The notes: generated from the sequence alone by a model not told the origin. A stretch of DNA of 32,867 nt from a virus (IMGVR_UViG_3300034418_005312:1-32867), one strand, 5' to 3'. Positions 17,950 to 24,901 are shown, counted from the stretch's first letter. Numbers and translations are program-made.

Positions 17950-18208
17950 TTCTAGCCCTACCTTCAGCGAAACCCTGCTTGCCAGCATCTATCTCTTTAA
18001 CTTCCTCTTTGGCATTCTCTTCGTCCTCTATCTTGTGAAGCATAGCCAAGGCATCGTCGAATGCTAGCTTCTTAGCAGATGCAGCGTTCTTCATCTTATC
18101 AGCCGTTATATCGTCCTCGGCATGAGTTATTATTGGCTCCTTTAGAACCTTTATAAGCTCATCAATCGCCAACTTAGCGGCCTCTAATATTTCTACCTTT
18201 TTAGACAT
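17939..18208 (-). CDS. Small helical protein before terminase, function unknown
   Basis: 89 aa, helical and charged: KKVEILEAAKLAIDELIKVL (3-22), then DKMKNAASAKKLAFDDALAM (37-56), ending in a Gly/Arg tail (GKQGFAEGRARNGK). It overlaps the terminase start by 11 bases and the 185-aa gene by 16 bases. The position directly before terL would suit a small terminase subunit, but I see no clear helix-turn-helix and the protein is short for that role, so I leave function open. The helices could form a coiled-coil oligomer. Confidence 0.6.
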   Translation of the reverse strand: MSKKVEILEAAKLAIDELIKVLKEPIITHAEDDITADKMKNAASAKKLAFDDALAMLHKIEDEENAKEEVKEIDAGKQGFAEGRARNGK

Positions 18209-18750
18209 ATATTTCTGTTGTACATTCTATACAGTATCTCATCACCTATCCTGAACTCATACTCACTATCAGGAGTGAACGATATAATGTCTCCACAAGA
18301 TACGTAATCTATATCATCATTCTTAAACACCAATTCACCCCAAAGCTGCTCAAGTGAACCTACCTGTGTGAACATATGATCCTCAGACTCTATAGGTCTA
18401 ACGAAACAGAACGGAGAAGGTGCGTTCCACTTACCGCCCCTCATATAAAGATACACCTGATCAGGCTCAACTATAAATACATTGTCCATCACATAGTGCC
18501 AGCTACTCTTCTGCTTACCTTTAATATCGTAATAATACCTAAACACGTTGTGATGAACGATAACTATGTCTCCCTCTCTAACAGGTCCAGAATAATATGT
18601 AGGTATCGATACAACCTTTGCAAGTCTGTTTGAGACCGTGTGATCCTCCTGTGACGAACTTATTATAAATGCGTTGCCATCGTATACACGTATATTGTCA
18701 TACCTACGTCCAGATACAGGTTCAACTATGAAGCAATATGGAGACTTCAT
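18193..18750 (-). CDS. Phage protein with GroES-like fold signature
   Basis: 185 aa, beta-rich. The C-terminal half reads GELVFKNDD...YVSCGDIISFTPDSEYEF...GDEILYRMYNRNICL (138-183). This aligns by eye with the GroES core: the G-x-V strand, the x-GD-x-V-x-F strand, a polar stretch with E/K-V, a GEE-type turn and a terminal DILAV-like strand. The N-terminal half has a similar beat (AKVVSIP 44-50, VREGDIVIVHHNVFRYYYD 57-75). The protein may therefore be two cpn10-like beta-barrels in tandem, with conserved aromatic and His residues (HHN, WHYVMDN, CFVRPI). I recall similar proteins near the terminase of Bacteroidota phages, without assigned role. A true GroES gene is at 25758-26015. The GroES-like reading is inference; a capsid or tail barrel protein is the alternative. 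Confidence 0.5.
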   Translation of the reverse strand: MKSPYCFIVEPVSGRRYDNIRVYDGNAFIISSSQEDHTVSNRLAKVVSIPTYYSGPVREGDIVIVHHNVFRYYYDIKGKQKSSWHYVMDNVFIVEPDQVYLYMRGGKWNAPSPFCFVRPIESEDHMFTQVGSLEQLWGELVFKNDDIDYVSCGDIISFTPDSEYEFRIGDEILYRMYNRNICLKR

Positions 18751-18968
18751 TAGAAATCTATTTTAAACTCTAAAGACATAGGGAGTGTGTTCAAGAACTC
18801 CTTCCACATGACAACCTCGTCATCCTTTTTTATCCATATACATACAGAATGATCGGTCTTTAATATGGACTCTATGACATAGCTCCTGTTAAGAACCTCC
18901 TGGCCGACCACGTAATGCATACCCTTTGTGTAGTCTGGCCCTATAGATATCTTTCTAATTATATTCAC
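18750..18968 (-). CDS. Small conserved-looking phage protein, function unknown
   Basis: 72 aa, no Cys pairs or membrane segment. It starts MNIIRKISIGPDYTKGMHYVVGQEVL, followed by short strands (SVCIWIKKDDEVVMWKEF). The GPDYTKGMHYVVGQ motif is one I recognise from small proteins near the terminase region of marine Bacteroidota phages, with no known role. The gene overlaps the coiled-coil gene by 14 bases at its start and shares one base (TAATG) with the 185-aa gene at its end, so it is firmly embedded in the operon. Confidence 0.6.
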   Translation of the reverse strand: MNIIRKISIGPDYTKGMHYVVGQEVLNRSYVIESILKTDHSVCIWIKKDDEVVMWKEFLNTLPMSLEFKIDF

Positions 18969-19191
18969 CAGTGTGAAGATTTATATGTACATCGCCATAC
19001 TTCTTCTGTATCTCATCCTGGTATGAGGAAAGATCATGTGCACCCATCTCTAGGTTTGCAAGCGTAGTAATCTTTTGATTTTTTAATCTCTCGAAGGTCA
19101 TCTCTATGTCAGCTATCTGAAACTTGAGATCCCTGTAATTCTTGTTAAGCTCAACCAACTTGTCGAGCTCCTCTTTCTCTAATTTTTTCAT
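18955..19191 (-). CDS. Small coiled-coil protein
   Basis: 78 aa. Residues 3-62 form one long charged helix with heptad-like Leu/Ile spacing (LEKEELDKLVELNKNYRDL, FQIADIEMTFERLKNQ), and the end folds into GDVHINLHTGEYN. That combination, a coiled coil plus a short G-D-V-x-I-N...T-G-E motif, is frequent in Bacteroidota phages and of unknown function. It starts 10 bases after the stop of the 83-aa gene and overlaps the 72-aa gene by 14 bases. Confidence 0.65.
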   Translation of the reverse strand: MKKLEKEELDKLVELNKNYRDLKFQIADIEMTFERLKNQKITTLANLEMGAHDLSSYQDEIQKKYGDVHINLHTGEYN

Positions 19192-19201
19192 TAAATTTTA
19201 T

Positions 19202-19453
19202 TTACCAAGTAGCTATGGCAACCCTCTTCCATGTATCTGTAGCCACACATACATAGATATAGTCAGAGTCATATGCCAACTGTCCAGCCGTCCCTGTAGA
19301 ACTTGCAGATACTGGTGCCGAGGATGTTATAATAAAATCCTTCAACGACTCTACGGTAAAGTTCTTTGTAGAGTTTGCCGAATCAGAGTCGGTACCTAGC
19401 AGCAAATCAGCCAGTGCTGGTGTCGCAGTTGAATATGAATCTATCTTTGCCAT
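19202..19453 (-). CDS. Small virion-associated protein (fibre-end type)
   Basis: 83 aa. It begins MAKIDSYSTATPALADLLLGTD, continues with a Ser/Thr/Asn-rich linker containing NFTVESLKDF and ends STGTAGQLAYDSDYIYVCVA...WKRVAIATW. I recognise this pattern from marine phages, both as small stand-alone proteins and as the end of tail fibres, where the STGT-x-G...YIYVCVAT...WKRV segment recurs. No enzymatic motif is present. A TAnnTTTG box lies 15 bases upstream, so it may be the first gene of the unit running into terminase. A role as a virion or fibre accessory protein is likely; exact location is unknown. Confidence 0.6.
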   Translation of the reverse strand: MAKIDSYSTATPALADLLLGTDSDSANSTKNFTVESLKDFIITSSAPVSASSTGTAGQLAYDSDYIYVCVATDTWKRVAIATW

Positions 19454-19468
19454 GTCTTATTATTTATA

Positions 19469-19476
19469 CAAATATA
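19469..19476 (-). promoter_or_regulatory. Probable -7 promoter box for the 83-aa gene and packaging operon
   Basis: The minus strand reads TATATTTG in an AT-rich 29-base gap between the 41-aa gene stop and the ATG at 19453. The spacing to the ATG (15 bases) is like that at the scaffold, GroEL and 232-aa genes. Confidence 0.5.
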
Positions 19477-19482
19477 ATAAAT

Positions 19483-19608
19483 TTATTTTCCTTGGCCATT
19501 GTAAGGCTTCTTATAGTTCACAGAACTCTTCAACCTAGAGTTGTTCTTGCTGTGTATACCTGACCTCTTTTTCTTAGGCTTCCTAAGTGTGTTTGTATTA
19601 TTCGCCAT
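19483..19608 (-). CDS. Small very basic protein (41 aa)
   Basis: 41 codons from ATG 19608: MANNTNTLRKPKKKRSGIHS, then SRLKSSVNYKKPYNGQGK. It has 12 Lys/Arg, no acidic residue and a GIHSK motif followed by YKKPYNGQG, a pattern I know from tiny proteins near the lysis/packaging genes of marine Bacteroidota phages. It overlaps the amidase stop by 11 bases. It is probably nucleic-acid binding or virion-associated, but nothing shows which. Confidence 0.55.
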   Translation of the reverse strand: MANNTNTLRKPKKKRSGIHSKNNSRLKSSVNYKKPYNGQGK

Positions 19609-20272
19609 TTTCTATCTGTTGTATCATCTCAAAATGAATCTTAGCCACCCTATCTCTTCCTGACTCGCTCATGAGTACCTCGTGGCATTCTTTAGAGTTA
19701 GTCATGAAGAAGTTCTCTGAAAGTATAGCAGGCATAGATGTATCCATAAGTACGGTAAACTTTGCCTCCTTAACTCCCCTCATCCTGTACTCCTGAAACT
19801 CTTTCTTTGCCTTTTCATAAAGAACTCTTGCTATAGAGTCAGACTTCGTCTCTCCTGGAGATGTAAACACCTCCCAACCGTTTGCAGACTCGTCACTAAA
19901 ACCATTTGCATGTATGCTTACATATATACATGGTTTTTCAGAAGACCTTGCCAGCTTGTTAGCCATCTTAGGTCTTTCCTTTAGAGCTATATCCTCCTGC
20001 GTGTCTACAAGGTTTACGTGATCTATATTGTTTGACTTACATAGGTCGACCAATCTATTTACGATAGACCTGTTGAACTCTCCCTCAAATAGCTGAGATC
20101 CATCAGGCCATACTGGAGACCTCTTTCCAGGTGTCTGATACACACCGTCAATTATACCTCCGTGACCGTTGTCGAAGATCCATAGATACTTTGACTCTGG
20201 GTTTGGACATACAGGATCGATTGATATATCGTACTTTGTTTTACAGTTTGGGCATGTAACTATCTTTGCCAT
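19598..20272 (-). CDS. Endolysin: N-acetylmuramoyl-L-alanine amidase with N-terminal zinc-ribbon-like segment
   Basis: 224 aa. It cleaves the bond between muramic acid and the peptide stem of peptidoglycan at lysis. The Amidase_3-type catalytic domain (about 29-222) has the zinc His37 in WIFDNGHGG (31-39), an acidic ligand in the EGEFN segment (Glu63 or Glu65), His121 in SIHANG (119-124) and catalytic Glu186 in AILSENFF (182-189). The first 25 residues contain CPNC (7-10) and Cys22, which looks like a small zinc-binding knob, unusual for this enzyme family. No signal peptide is present, so release depends on the holin encoded just upstream (57-base gap). The u-spanin lies beyond the holin. 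It completes a spanin-holin-endolysin cassette. Confidence 0.88.
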   Translation of the reverse strand: MAKIVTCPNCKTKYDISIDPVCPNPESKYLWIFDNGHGGIIDGVYQTPGKRSPVWPDGSQLFEGEFNRSIVNRLVDLCKSNNIDHVNLVDTQEDIALKERPKMANKLARSSEKPCIYVSIHANGFSDESANGWEVFTSPGETKSDSIARVLYEKAKKEFQEYRMRGVKEAKFTVLMDTSMPAILSENFFMTNSKECHEVLMSESGRDRVAKIHFEMIQQIENGE

Positions 20273-20329
20273 ATTCTAATTATTATTGAAGCAGCTATAT
20301 AAGCTATAGACATAACTAATATTACCCCA

Positions 20330-20758
20330 TTATCTTGATAGGTCTTTAGCCTCGTTCTTGGCTCTTGTTATGAATTGTCTTAGGCACTGAAGCATGTTCT
20401 TTCCAGTGACATCCTCCACAGATTCGTTTATTGACTTAACCTCAACCACCACACAGAAGAAGGCAACTACTTTCGTCATCACAAGCTCTATAGATATAAA
20501 GTGAGCTATCAAATCTCCTGCTATAAACTTCTCGACCAAGAAGGTCAATATTATAGCCAAAGAATAAAGTAGAGATTTACTAAGGGTTGCTGAAAGTCTT
20601 CTGCTCTTGAATGATATCCATCCATTCTTCTTTACACTTCTCCAGATCCCAAAGCAGGTATCTAGAAAGATAGCAAATAGAGCTATATAGATCATAGGTG
20701 CTACTGGGGATAATACAGCTATGATAGATGCAGCTGCTATTGATATATATGTTTTCAT
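20330..20758 (-). CDS. Holin (phage_holin_4-like)
   Basis: 142 aa from ATG 20758 (MKTYISIAAAS). The frame is open further upstream with an ATG at 20833, but that start would overlap the spanin by 79 bases, while ATG 20758 gives the usual 4-base ATGA overlap. Hydrophobic segments are at about 6-32 (AASIIAVLSPVAPMIYIALFAIFLD), 62-74 (SLLYSLAIILTFL) and 90-104 (LVMTKVVAFFCVVVE). Between them is the family-type sequence LDTCFGIWRSVKKNGW followed by FKSRRLS and a Lys before the second segment, as in phage_holin_4 proteins. It forms the timed inner-membrane hole that lets the amidase out. It has a basic cytoplasmic tail (FITRAKNEAKDLSR). Confidence 0.78.
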   Translation of the reverse strand: MKTYISIAAASIIAVLSPVAPMIYIALFAIFLDTCFGIWRSVKKNGWISFKSRRLSATLSKSLLYSLAIILTFLVEKFIAGDLIAHFISIELVMTKVVAFFCVVVEVKSINESVEDVTGKNMLQCLRQFITRAKNEAKDLSR

Positions 20759-21213
20759 TCCGTGTATTTCTTTATTAATCTGTACGTGGTATATACTAGA
20801 AACAAAGTTAATAAAATAAATAGAATAATCCATAAAGGTTTATTATACCAGTAATTACGCTCGTAGTACTTTACAGGAATCTTCCTCTCTACAAACTTCT
20901 CTACAGTTATGGTGTCGCACTTGCCCTCTATATACACCTTCTTCTCCCTGTCCACATAAACCTTAACCTCAAGCTGCTCCTTCTCTAGAAACACGGTGTC
21001 ATGAAGCTCACTAAACTCAACAACTGTGTCCACCTCTACACTGGGGACCAATACCTCTACAGTATCATGAATAACCACGGTGTCTGTCGTTAAAAGATAT
21101 GGATGTTTATCTATGAGTCTAGTAAACCTAGTCTTAGGGCTGCATGAGCATATAAGTATAGCTATCGCTATATAGATCTGAATGTGTAGTCTCGCTTTAT
21201 TTGATATCCGCAT
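20755..21213 (-). CDS. Unimolecular spanin (u-spanin)
   Basis: 152 aa. The N-terminus has basic residues, a hydrophobic stretch and a lipobox-like ICSC (21-24), so Cys24 would be lipidated and anchored in the outer membrane. The C-terminus has one transmembrane segment (about 126-143, PLWIILFILLTLFLVYTT) and a basic cytoplasmic end. Between them is a beta-prone periplasmic domain with repeated DTVV/HDTV strands (44-75) and further strands to about 115. A lipoprotein signal plus a C-terminal membrane segment in one chain is the diagnostic layout of u-spanins, which fuse inner and outer membranes in the last lysis step (as T1 gp11). It is followed directly by holin and amidase. Its start overlaps the 40-aa zinc-ribbon frame by 46 bases. 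Confidence 0.75.
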   Translation of the reverse strand: MRISNKARLHIQIYIAIAILICSCSPKTRFTRLIDKHPYLLTTDTVVIHDTVEVLVPSVEVDTVVEFSELHDTVFLEKEQLEVKVYVDREKKVYIEGKCDTITVEKFVERKIPVKYYERNYWYNKPLWIILFILLTLFLVYTTYRLIKKYTE

Positions 21214-21290
21214 TTAAGGCATTTTTTTTTATTCTGCATCGTAAACTCAATACAGTTCGGGCAGTAACCCTTCCTTATGTCTTTCTTCAT
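21168..21290 (-). CDS. Zinc-ribbon miniprotein (40 aa)
   Basis: 40 codons from ATG 21290: MKKDIRKGYCPNCIEF, then KKKCLKCGYQIKRDY. Two C-x2-C knuckles (Cys10/Cys13 and Cys24/Cys27, ten residues apart) make a classic zinc ribbon. It starts directly after the 85-aa gene stop at 21291 and overlaps the spanin start by 46 bases in another frame. It contains a run of nine A on the coding strand (codons 20-23), a possible slippage site. It is too short for an enzyme; an accessory or nucleic-acid-binding role is possible. Confidence 0.6.
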   Translation of the reverse strand: MKKDIRKGYCPNCIEFTMQNKKKCLKCGYQIKRDYTFRSI

Positions 21291-21548
21291 CTACTCTACA
21301 GGATCTGGCTCTGACCAAGCTGGTGTAGCCATTAACTCAAGTATTGCATGATGGTCGTATGTACCAACAGGGGTTACACTTCCATCAAGAATAAATGTAG
21401 GGTCATGTCCTTCTGCCCACTTTAGTACAAACTCTGTCTGAGCTAGATTTCTTCTAACTGTCTGAGCACTTGTTTGTGCTACCTGAGAAAAGTCTATCAG
21501 ACTCATATCTGATAAGTTAATTACTGCGTATGTTCTTGTATTATGCAT
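21291..21548 (-). CDS. Small fibre-associated protein, function unknown
   Basis: 85 aa, acidic, no Cys: MHNTRTYAVINLSDMSLIDF, then TSAQTVRRNL, FVLKWAEGHDPTFI and a C-terminal HHAILELMATPAWSEPDPVE. I recognise this arrangement (TYAVINLSD..., SAxTVR, FVLKW, ILxLMxTPxW) as a small protein accompanying tail fibre genes in marine phages. It sits 10 bases after the triple-LamG fibre gene, so a fibre chaperone or assembly role is plausible but unproven. Confidence 0.55.
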   Translation of the reverse strand: MHNTRTYAVINLSDMSLIDFSQVAQTSAQTVRRNLAQTEFVLKWAEGHDPTFILDGSVTPVGTYDHHAILELMATPAWSEPDPVE

Positions 21549-21558
21549 TTTTTATTAT

Positions 21559-23718
21559 TTAAGGTGTATCTTCTACTATATCTGCTTCTTCCATATTGAA
21601 ACTTACTGTGTTATTCTCACTATTTGGAGCATCTCCTACTCTATCAAATATATCCATACTGTCTGATATACCTCCACCATAGTATTGTGGTGAATCACCT
21701 ACTAGAGTTTCTAACAACATAGTATTAGAGCTAGTACCATTATTACCTCCGCTTCCTTGATCAGGAATTGTAAATTGATTTAAACTACCATCATAGGTTG
21801 CTTCTTCTCCCATTCTCCACCAACTAACTGGAGAAAATCCTGATAAATCTTTTGGTTTACCTCCGTTATATATAGCTGTTACTGCACCTGCAGAAAGTTC
21901 AGAGTCCCATACTGCAACTTCGTCAATATTGCCATTAAAGAAATTACTTGCTCTATATTCTCCAATTATTAAGTAATTTGTACCGCTACCTTGTATAACA
22001 ACAGTTCTATCAACGCTATTGTCTAAAATTCCGTCTATATATATTTTTAAATTGTTAGTTGCTAATGATGTGTCGTATGTGACTACTATATGATGATAAT
22101 TATTATCTAAAATAGATGTATTTGCAGTAAGTCTTGTTCCGTTATTCATTCTAACTTCACCACTACTTGTTAAACTAAATGCTTCTTGTGTCGGTGTGCT
22201 TCCTACTCTAATCGCTAAAATTCCTTTACCACTTGTAGATGTTTTAACCCAACAACTAACAGATAGTGTATTGCTAAATTGTAAACTTGCACTATTACCA
22301 CAATTTACATAATCATCAAGACCATCAAAGTTAAAGCTGTACTTTGAGAAGTTATTTAATGCTGAGTTAGGTACTAGCCAGTTGTCTGTAAACTTAGCCT
22401 CTTCACCTAGCTTCCAATATCCTAAAGGAGAGTAGCTAGATATATCTGTAGGAATACCTGAGTTATATATAGCCTGCACAGCTGATTGCCCAAGATCAAA
22501 ACCAAATACTGCAGCTTCGTCTATCTTTCCATTTGCATAAGTCGAGGTAACGTCTTGATATTTACCTATAGTAAGAGGTGCATTAGTATTAAGCATTGCA
22601 GCATATACACCCACATTAGAAGTAGTGTCATCTACACGATTACCGTTTAAGTATATCTTTAAACCTGTGGAACTTCCGCTTCCATCATAAGTTGCTGCTA
22701 AATGTATCCACTGTCCTTCATAGCTTGTTAAAGTAGCAGAAGTATAACGCGAGATTCTATTAGATGTACTATTGGTATATAATACAAAATATAATTGATC
22801 AGCTGCTGAAGTATAAAATGCATATTCAGCATTACTACTACTATTTATTTTACTTAAAACTCTAAATCTTGTAGCATCGTTCATATATACCCAAGCAGAA
22901 ATACTAAATCTAGAGTCTGCTTTACCACTAGTAAAACTAAACTCATCAGGATCACCGCAGTCTACATAGCCTAATCCATCAAAAGCAAGAGAGTATTTAC
23001 TTACTTTATCTTTGTTAGTATTTTCTGGCATTAAGATTTGTGGGTATGCAAATGTAGAGCTCTCACCTGCTCTATACCAAGATGTAGGGTTTAAACTAGT
23101 TAAATCTGCAGGCTTACCATTGTTATATATAGTTGCTACATCATTACGTAAATCAACACCACTCCATATTGCAAATTCGTCTATCAAACCATAAAATGGA
23201 TTATATTGACCACTTTGTTTTTCTCCAATATATAATGAACCTGTTGCGCTTGAAAATGTACCGCTGACTGATGTGGCAGATGTTGAATCCACTCCATTTA
23301 TAAAAACTCTACCTCTTTGTGTACCTACACCTTGTGTTGTGTCAATACAATACATAACGTGAGTCCAAACATTTAAATTTATAGGTGTAGATGTTGCTCT
23401 TATGTATTTAGAGCCTGAATCCATTGAAAACTGCAATGTATTTGCTGTTGTTAATTCAATTTGAAATTGATGATTAGATGTAGTAGCGTTTCTAATTACT
23501 GATGCGATTATTTTATAATTTGGTATGCTTATTGGTTTTATCCAACACGAAAAAGTAGCCTTTATTTGACCGTCTAATTCTGAATAAACTTCTTGTGTAC
23601 TTACATAGTCATCAACACCATCAAAAGATAGTGACTTTGTTGAGAAATCTGCAGCAGGTCCACCTCCATTTATGATGAAACCCTTTATAGCGTTAGATAT
23701 AGAATTTTGTATCGGCAT
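21559..23718 (-). CDS. Tail fibre with three LamG/concanavalin-like domains
   Basis: 719 aa, probable receptor-binding fibre. After a short N-terminus (1-26) there are three tandem LamG-type jelly rolls: about 27-218, 241-438 and 459-638. Each shows the same landmarks: a FDGVDDYV/FDGLDDYV-like opening, SCWIK/SAWVY/SCWVK, a VTYD-type strand, FINGVD/YLNGNR/YIDGIL, YIGE/TIGK/IIGE and a final GLIDEFAIW, GKIDEAAVF or GNIDEVAVW followed by an IYNNGKP-type turn and a Trp-rich strand. The family binds glycans. The C-terminal 80 residues are Gly/Ser/Asn-rich and acidic, with no intramolecular chaperone recognised. Its DNA is clearly more AT-rich than flanking genes, pointing to an exchanged module. 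Its domains resemble the single-LamG genes at 31291-32034 and 32046-32795. Confidence 0.8.
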   Translation of the reverse strand: MPIQNSISNAIKGFIINGGGPAADFSTKSLSFDGVDDYVSTQEVYSELDGQIKATFSCWIKPISIPNYKIIASVIRNATTSNHQFQIELTTANTLQFSMDSGSKYIRATSTPINLNVWTHVMYCIDTTQGVGTQRGRVFINGVDSTSATSVSGTFSSATGSLYIGEKQSGQYNPFYGLIDEFAIWSGVDLRNDVATIYNNGKPADLTSLNPTSWYRAGESSTFAYPQILMPENTNKDKVSKYSLAFDGLGYVDCGDPDEFSFTSGKADSRFSISAWVYMNDATRFRVLSKINSSSNAEYAFYTSAADQLYFVLYTNSTSNRISRYTSATLTSYEGQWIHLAATYDGSGSSTGLKIYLNGNRVDDTTSNVGVYAAMLNTNAPLTIGKYQDVTSTYANGKIDEAAVFGFDLGQSAVQAIYNSGIPTDISSYSPLGYWKLGEEAKFTDNWLVPNSALNNFSKYSFNFDGLDDYVNCGNSASLQFSNTLSVSCWVKTSTSGKGILAIRVGSTPTQEAFSLTSSGEVRMNNGTRLTANTSILDNNYHHIVVTYDTSLATNNLKIYIDGILDNSVDRTVVIQGSGTNYLIIGEYRASNFFNGNIDEVAVWDSELSAGAVTAIYNGGKPKDLSGFSPVSWWRMGEEATYDGSLNQFTIPDQGSGGNNGTSSNTMLLETLVGDSPQYYGGGISDSMDIFDRVGDAPNSENNTVSFNMEEADIVEDTP

Positions 23719-23719
23719 A

Positions 23720-23989
23720 CTACCACAGTGCTATAATCTCACGTACGCTTGTGCCTGTAGAGAAAACTTGAACAACCTGTACAGGTATGAATGTCCCAGC
23801 CACAAGTCCTTTGAATGTAACTTCATCACCGCCAGCTGTCTTAACCTTGAGGTCTGTACCTCCAGAGACATCTCCGACATATAGTGTGCACGGCCATTCT
23901 CCAGTCCCACCACCAACGTAAGGGATCTCTGCCGTGTCGCTTGGTGTTACCGATGCAGCTCTACCTGCTTGTAATTTTTGATAAGGCAT
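23720..23989 (-). CDS. Small virion protein
   Basis: 89 aa, beta-rich with a single Cys: MPYQKLQAGRAASVTPSDTAEIP, then GGGTGEWPCTLYVGDVSGG, then GTFIPVQVVQVFSTGT and a final IIALW. The MPYQKLQ...PSDT start and the FIPVQV...STGT...IIALW end form a pattern I know from widespread small structural proteins of marine phages (head or tail associated). The gene is one base from the LamG fibre ATG. Its likely role is a virion surface or spike component; its exact place is unknown. Confidence 0.65.
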   Translation of the reverse strand: MPYQKLQAGRAASVTPSDTAEIPYVGGGTGEWPCTLYVGDVSGGTDLKVKTAGGDEVTFKGLVAGTFIPVQVVQVFSTGTSVREIIALW

Positions 23990-23995
23990 ATCTTT

Positions 23996-24256
23996 TTATT
24001 TTTTAGTACTTTTTCCATCCGCACCATTCCTAGCTCTGTTCCTGTAGGGGTGCTCAAGTACAAATTTACCATTTTTTTTCTTACTGACATCCTTGCCGCC
24101 CTTTCCATCGATACCTCGACGACGACGCTCCTTCGTGTGCTCGGCACGATACTTCTTCTGCTTCTCAGTCTTATTGAGCTTACGCTGATACTTCCTACGC
24201 TTCTCTGCAGCCTCAGGATTCTCGGCATAGTACCTTGATGTCTTACTTTTTCCCAT
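23996..24256 (-). CDS. Small basic protein, marine-phage type, function unknown
   Basis: 86 aa from ATG 24256 (MGKSKTSRYYAENPEAAEKR). An in-frame ATG five codons earlier (24271) would add MIYFL and lengthen the overlap with the upstream 56-aa gene, so the later start is preferred. It is extremely Lys/Arg-rich, with a helical first half (KRRKYQRKLNKTEKQKKYR), a RRRRGIDGKGGKDVSKKKNGK middle and RNRARNGADGK near the end. I recognise the GKSK-x-S-x-YYAENPEA start from small proteins common in marine phages. Nucleic-acid binding or packaging inside the head is a fair guess. Confidence 0.6.
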   Translation of the reverse strand: MGKSKTSRYYAENPEAAEKRRKYQRKLNKTEKQKKYRAEHTKERRRRGIDGKGGKDVSKKKNGKFVLEHPYRNRARNGADGKSTKK

Positions 24257-24413
24257 AAGGAAATAAATCATTTAGTTTCTTCTTACGCTCATCACAACCG
24301 CATGGCTGATTGAACGCCTTAGCTCCAGCCTTGACGATCTGTTGGATACCCGTGAGCCTTGTCATAGCCTCTACCGTGTCTCCCAAACCCTTGTGTCTCT
24401 TTATCTTTATCAT
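24243..24413 (-). CDS. Small CGC-motif protein (56 aa)
   Basis: 56 codons from ATG 24413: MIKIKRHKGLGDTVEAMTR, then TGIQQIVKAGAKAF, then CGCDERKKKLNDLFPYGKK. The combination GLGDT-x-E...TGI...VK followed by CGCDERK-x-KLN-x-LFP is a pattern I know from short proteins of marine phages, with no known function. The gene starts 2 bases after the 99-aa gene stop and overlaps the 86-aa gene by 14 bases. Confidence 0.65.
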   Translation of the reverse strand: MIKIKRHKGLGDTVEAMTRLTGIQQIVKAGAKAFNQPCGCDERKKKLNDLFPYGKK

Positions 24414-24415
24414 AT

Positions 24416-24715
24416 CTAATATTTTCCTTTTCTACCCTTTGGTGAGCTCTTTGTCGATCCACCCTTTCCAGCCCACAGGTTTTTGCAGGCCCAATATCTT
24501 GCAGTAAGCTTAGAGGTAGCGGTACCACACTTGTGTCTAGCCTTGAAAGACTTACGTGCAGCAGCAGAGTAGTTGTGACCGTAACCCTTCGCACCGAAGT
24601 GTATGATCTTCTCCTTGCCGCCCTCGCACGCCTTGACCATCTTCTTCTTGCCAGGCCTTGTGGATGCCCTAGGCTTGTTGCAGGCCATCTTGCTCTTGTC
24701 TACCCTCTTTGCCAT
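24416..24715 (-). CDS. Small basic Cys-containing protein, marine-phage type
   Basis: 99 aa with strong positive charge. It has four Cys (12, 30, 63, 77) and a recognisable central pattern: GKEKIIHFGAKGYGHNYS (33-50), ARKSFKARHKC (53-63) and ARYWACKNLWAG (72-83). I know this signature from short proteins of marine phages and some large viruses; His and Cys spacing may bind zinc. The C-terminal tail is Gly/Ser/Lys-rich. It is one of a tight set of five small basic genes (24.0-25.2 kb), with 1-2 base gaps or overlaps on both sides. Function is unknown; a DNA-condensing or virion-internal role is inference. Confidence 0.6.
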   Translation of the reverse strand: MAKRVDKSKMACNKPRASTRPGKKKMVKACEGGKEKIIHFGAKGYGHNYSAAARKSFKARHKCGTATSKLTARYWACKNLWAGKGGSTKSSPKGRKGKY

Positions 24716-24716
24716 A

Positions 24717-24899
24717 TCAATAGCTTGTGCTTGTCATCTCCTGACCGTAACCAGGATTATCTTTCTTTACAATCTTAGCACCCTTGTTTCTTGGGTCTCT
24801 CATAAACTGATCAAGCTTAACCTTCCCAACCGCATTGTACGGGAACTTCTTGATCATCTCCTTGCCCGAATCTGGACATTTAAACTTTACTGTAGGCAT
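24717..24899 (-). CDS. Small basic phage protein (60 aa)
   Basis: 60 aa: MPTVKFKCPDSGKEMIKKFPYNAVGKVKLDQFMRD in overview, ending KKDNPGYGQEMTSTSY. The KFPYNAVGK and NPGYGQE motifs are shared with small proteins I know from marine phages. It has a single Cys, so it is not a zinc ribbon by itself. It is 2 bases from the 115-aa gene and 1 base from the 99-aa gene. Confidence 0.55.
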   Translation of the reverse strand: MPTVKFKCPDSGKEMIKKFPYNAVGKVKLDQFMRDPRNKGAKIVKKDNPGYGQEMTSTSY

Positions 24900-24901
24900 A
24901 A

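Noticed and set aside
17950-17988. Upstream ATG adding 13 residues to the terminase
   Set aside because: It would overlap the 89-aa gene by 50 bases and the added residues look like out-of-frame sequence of that gene; ATG 17949 gives a short overlap typical of this genome.
17939-18208. Small terminase subunit
   Set aside because: The position fits, but no DNA-binding motif is visible and the protein is short; left as unknown.
20759-20833. Upstream ATG adding 25 residues to the holin
   Set aside because: It lies inside the C-terminal membrane segment coding region of the spanin; the downstream ATG gives an ATGA overlap and a normal holin N-terminus.
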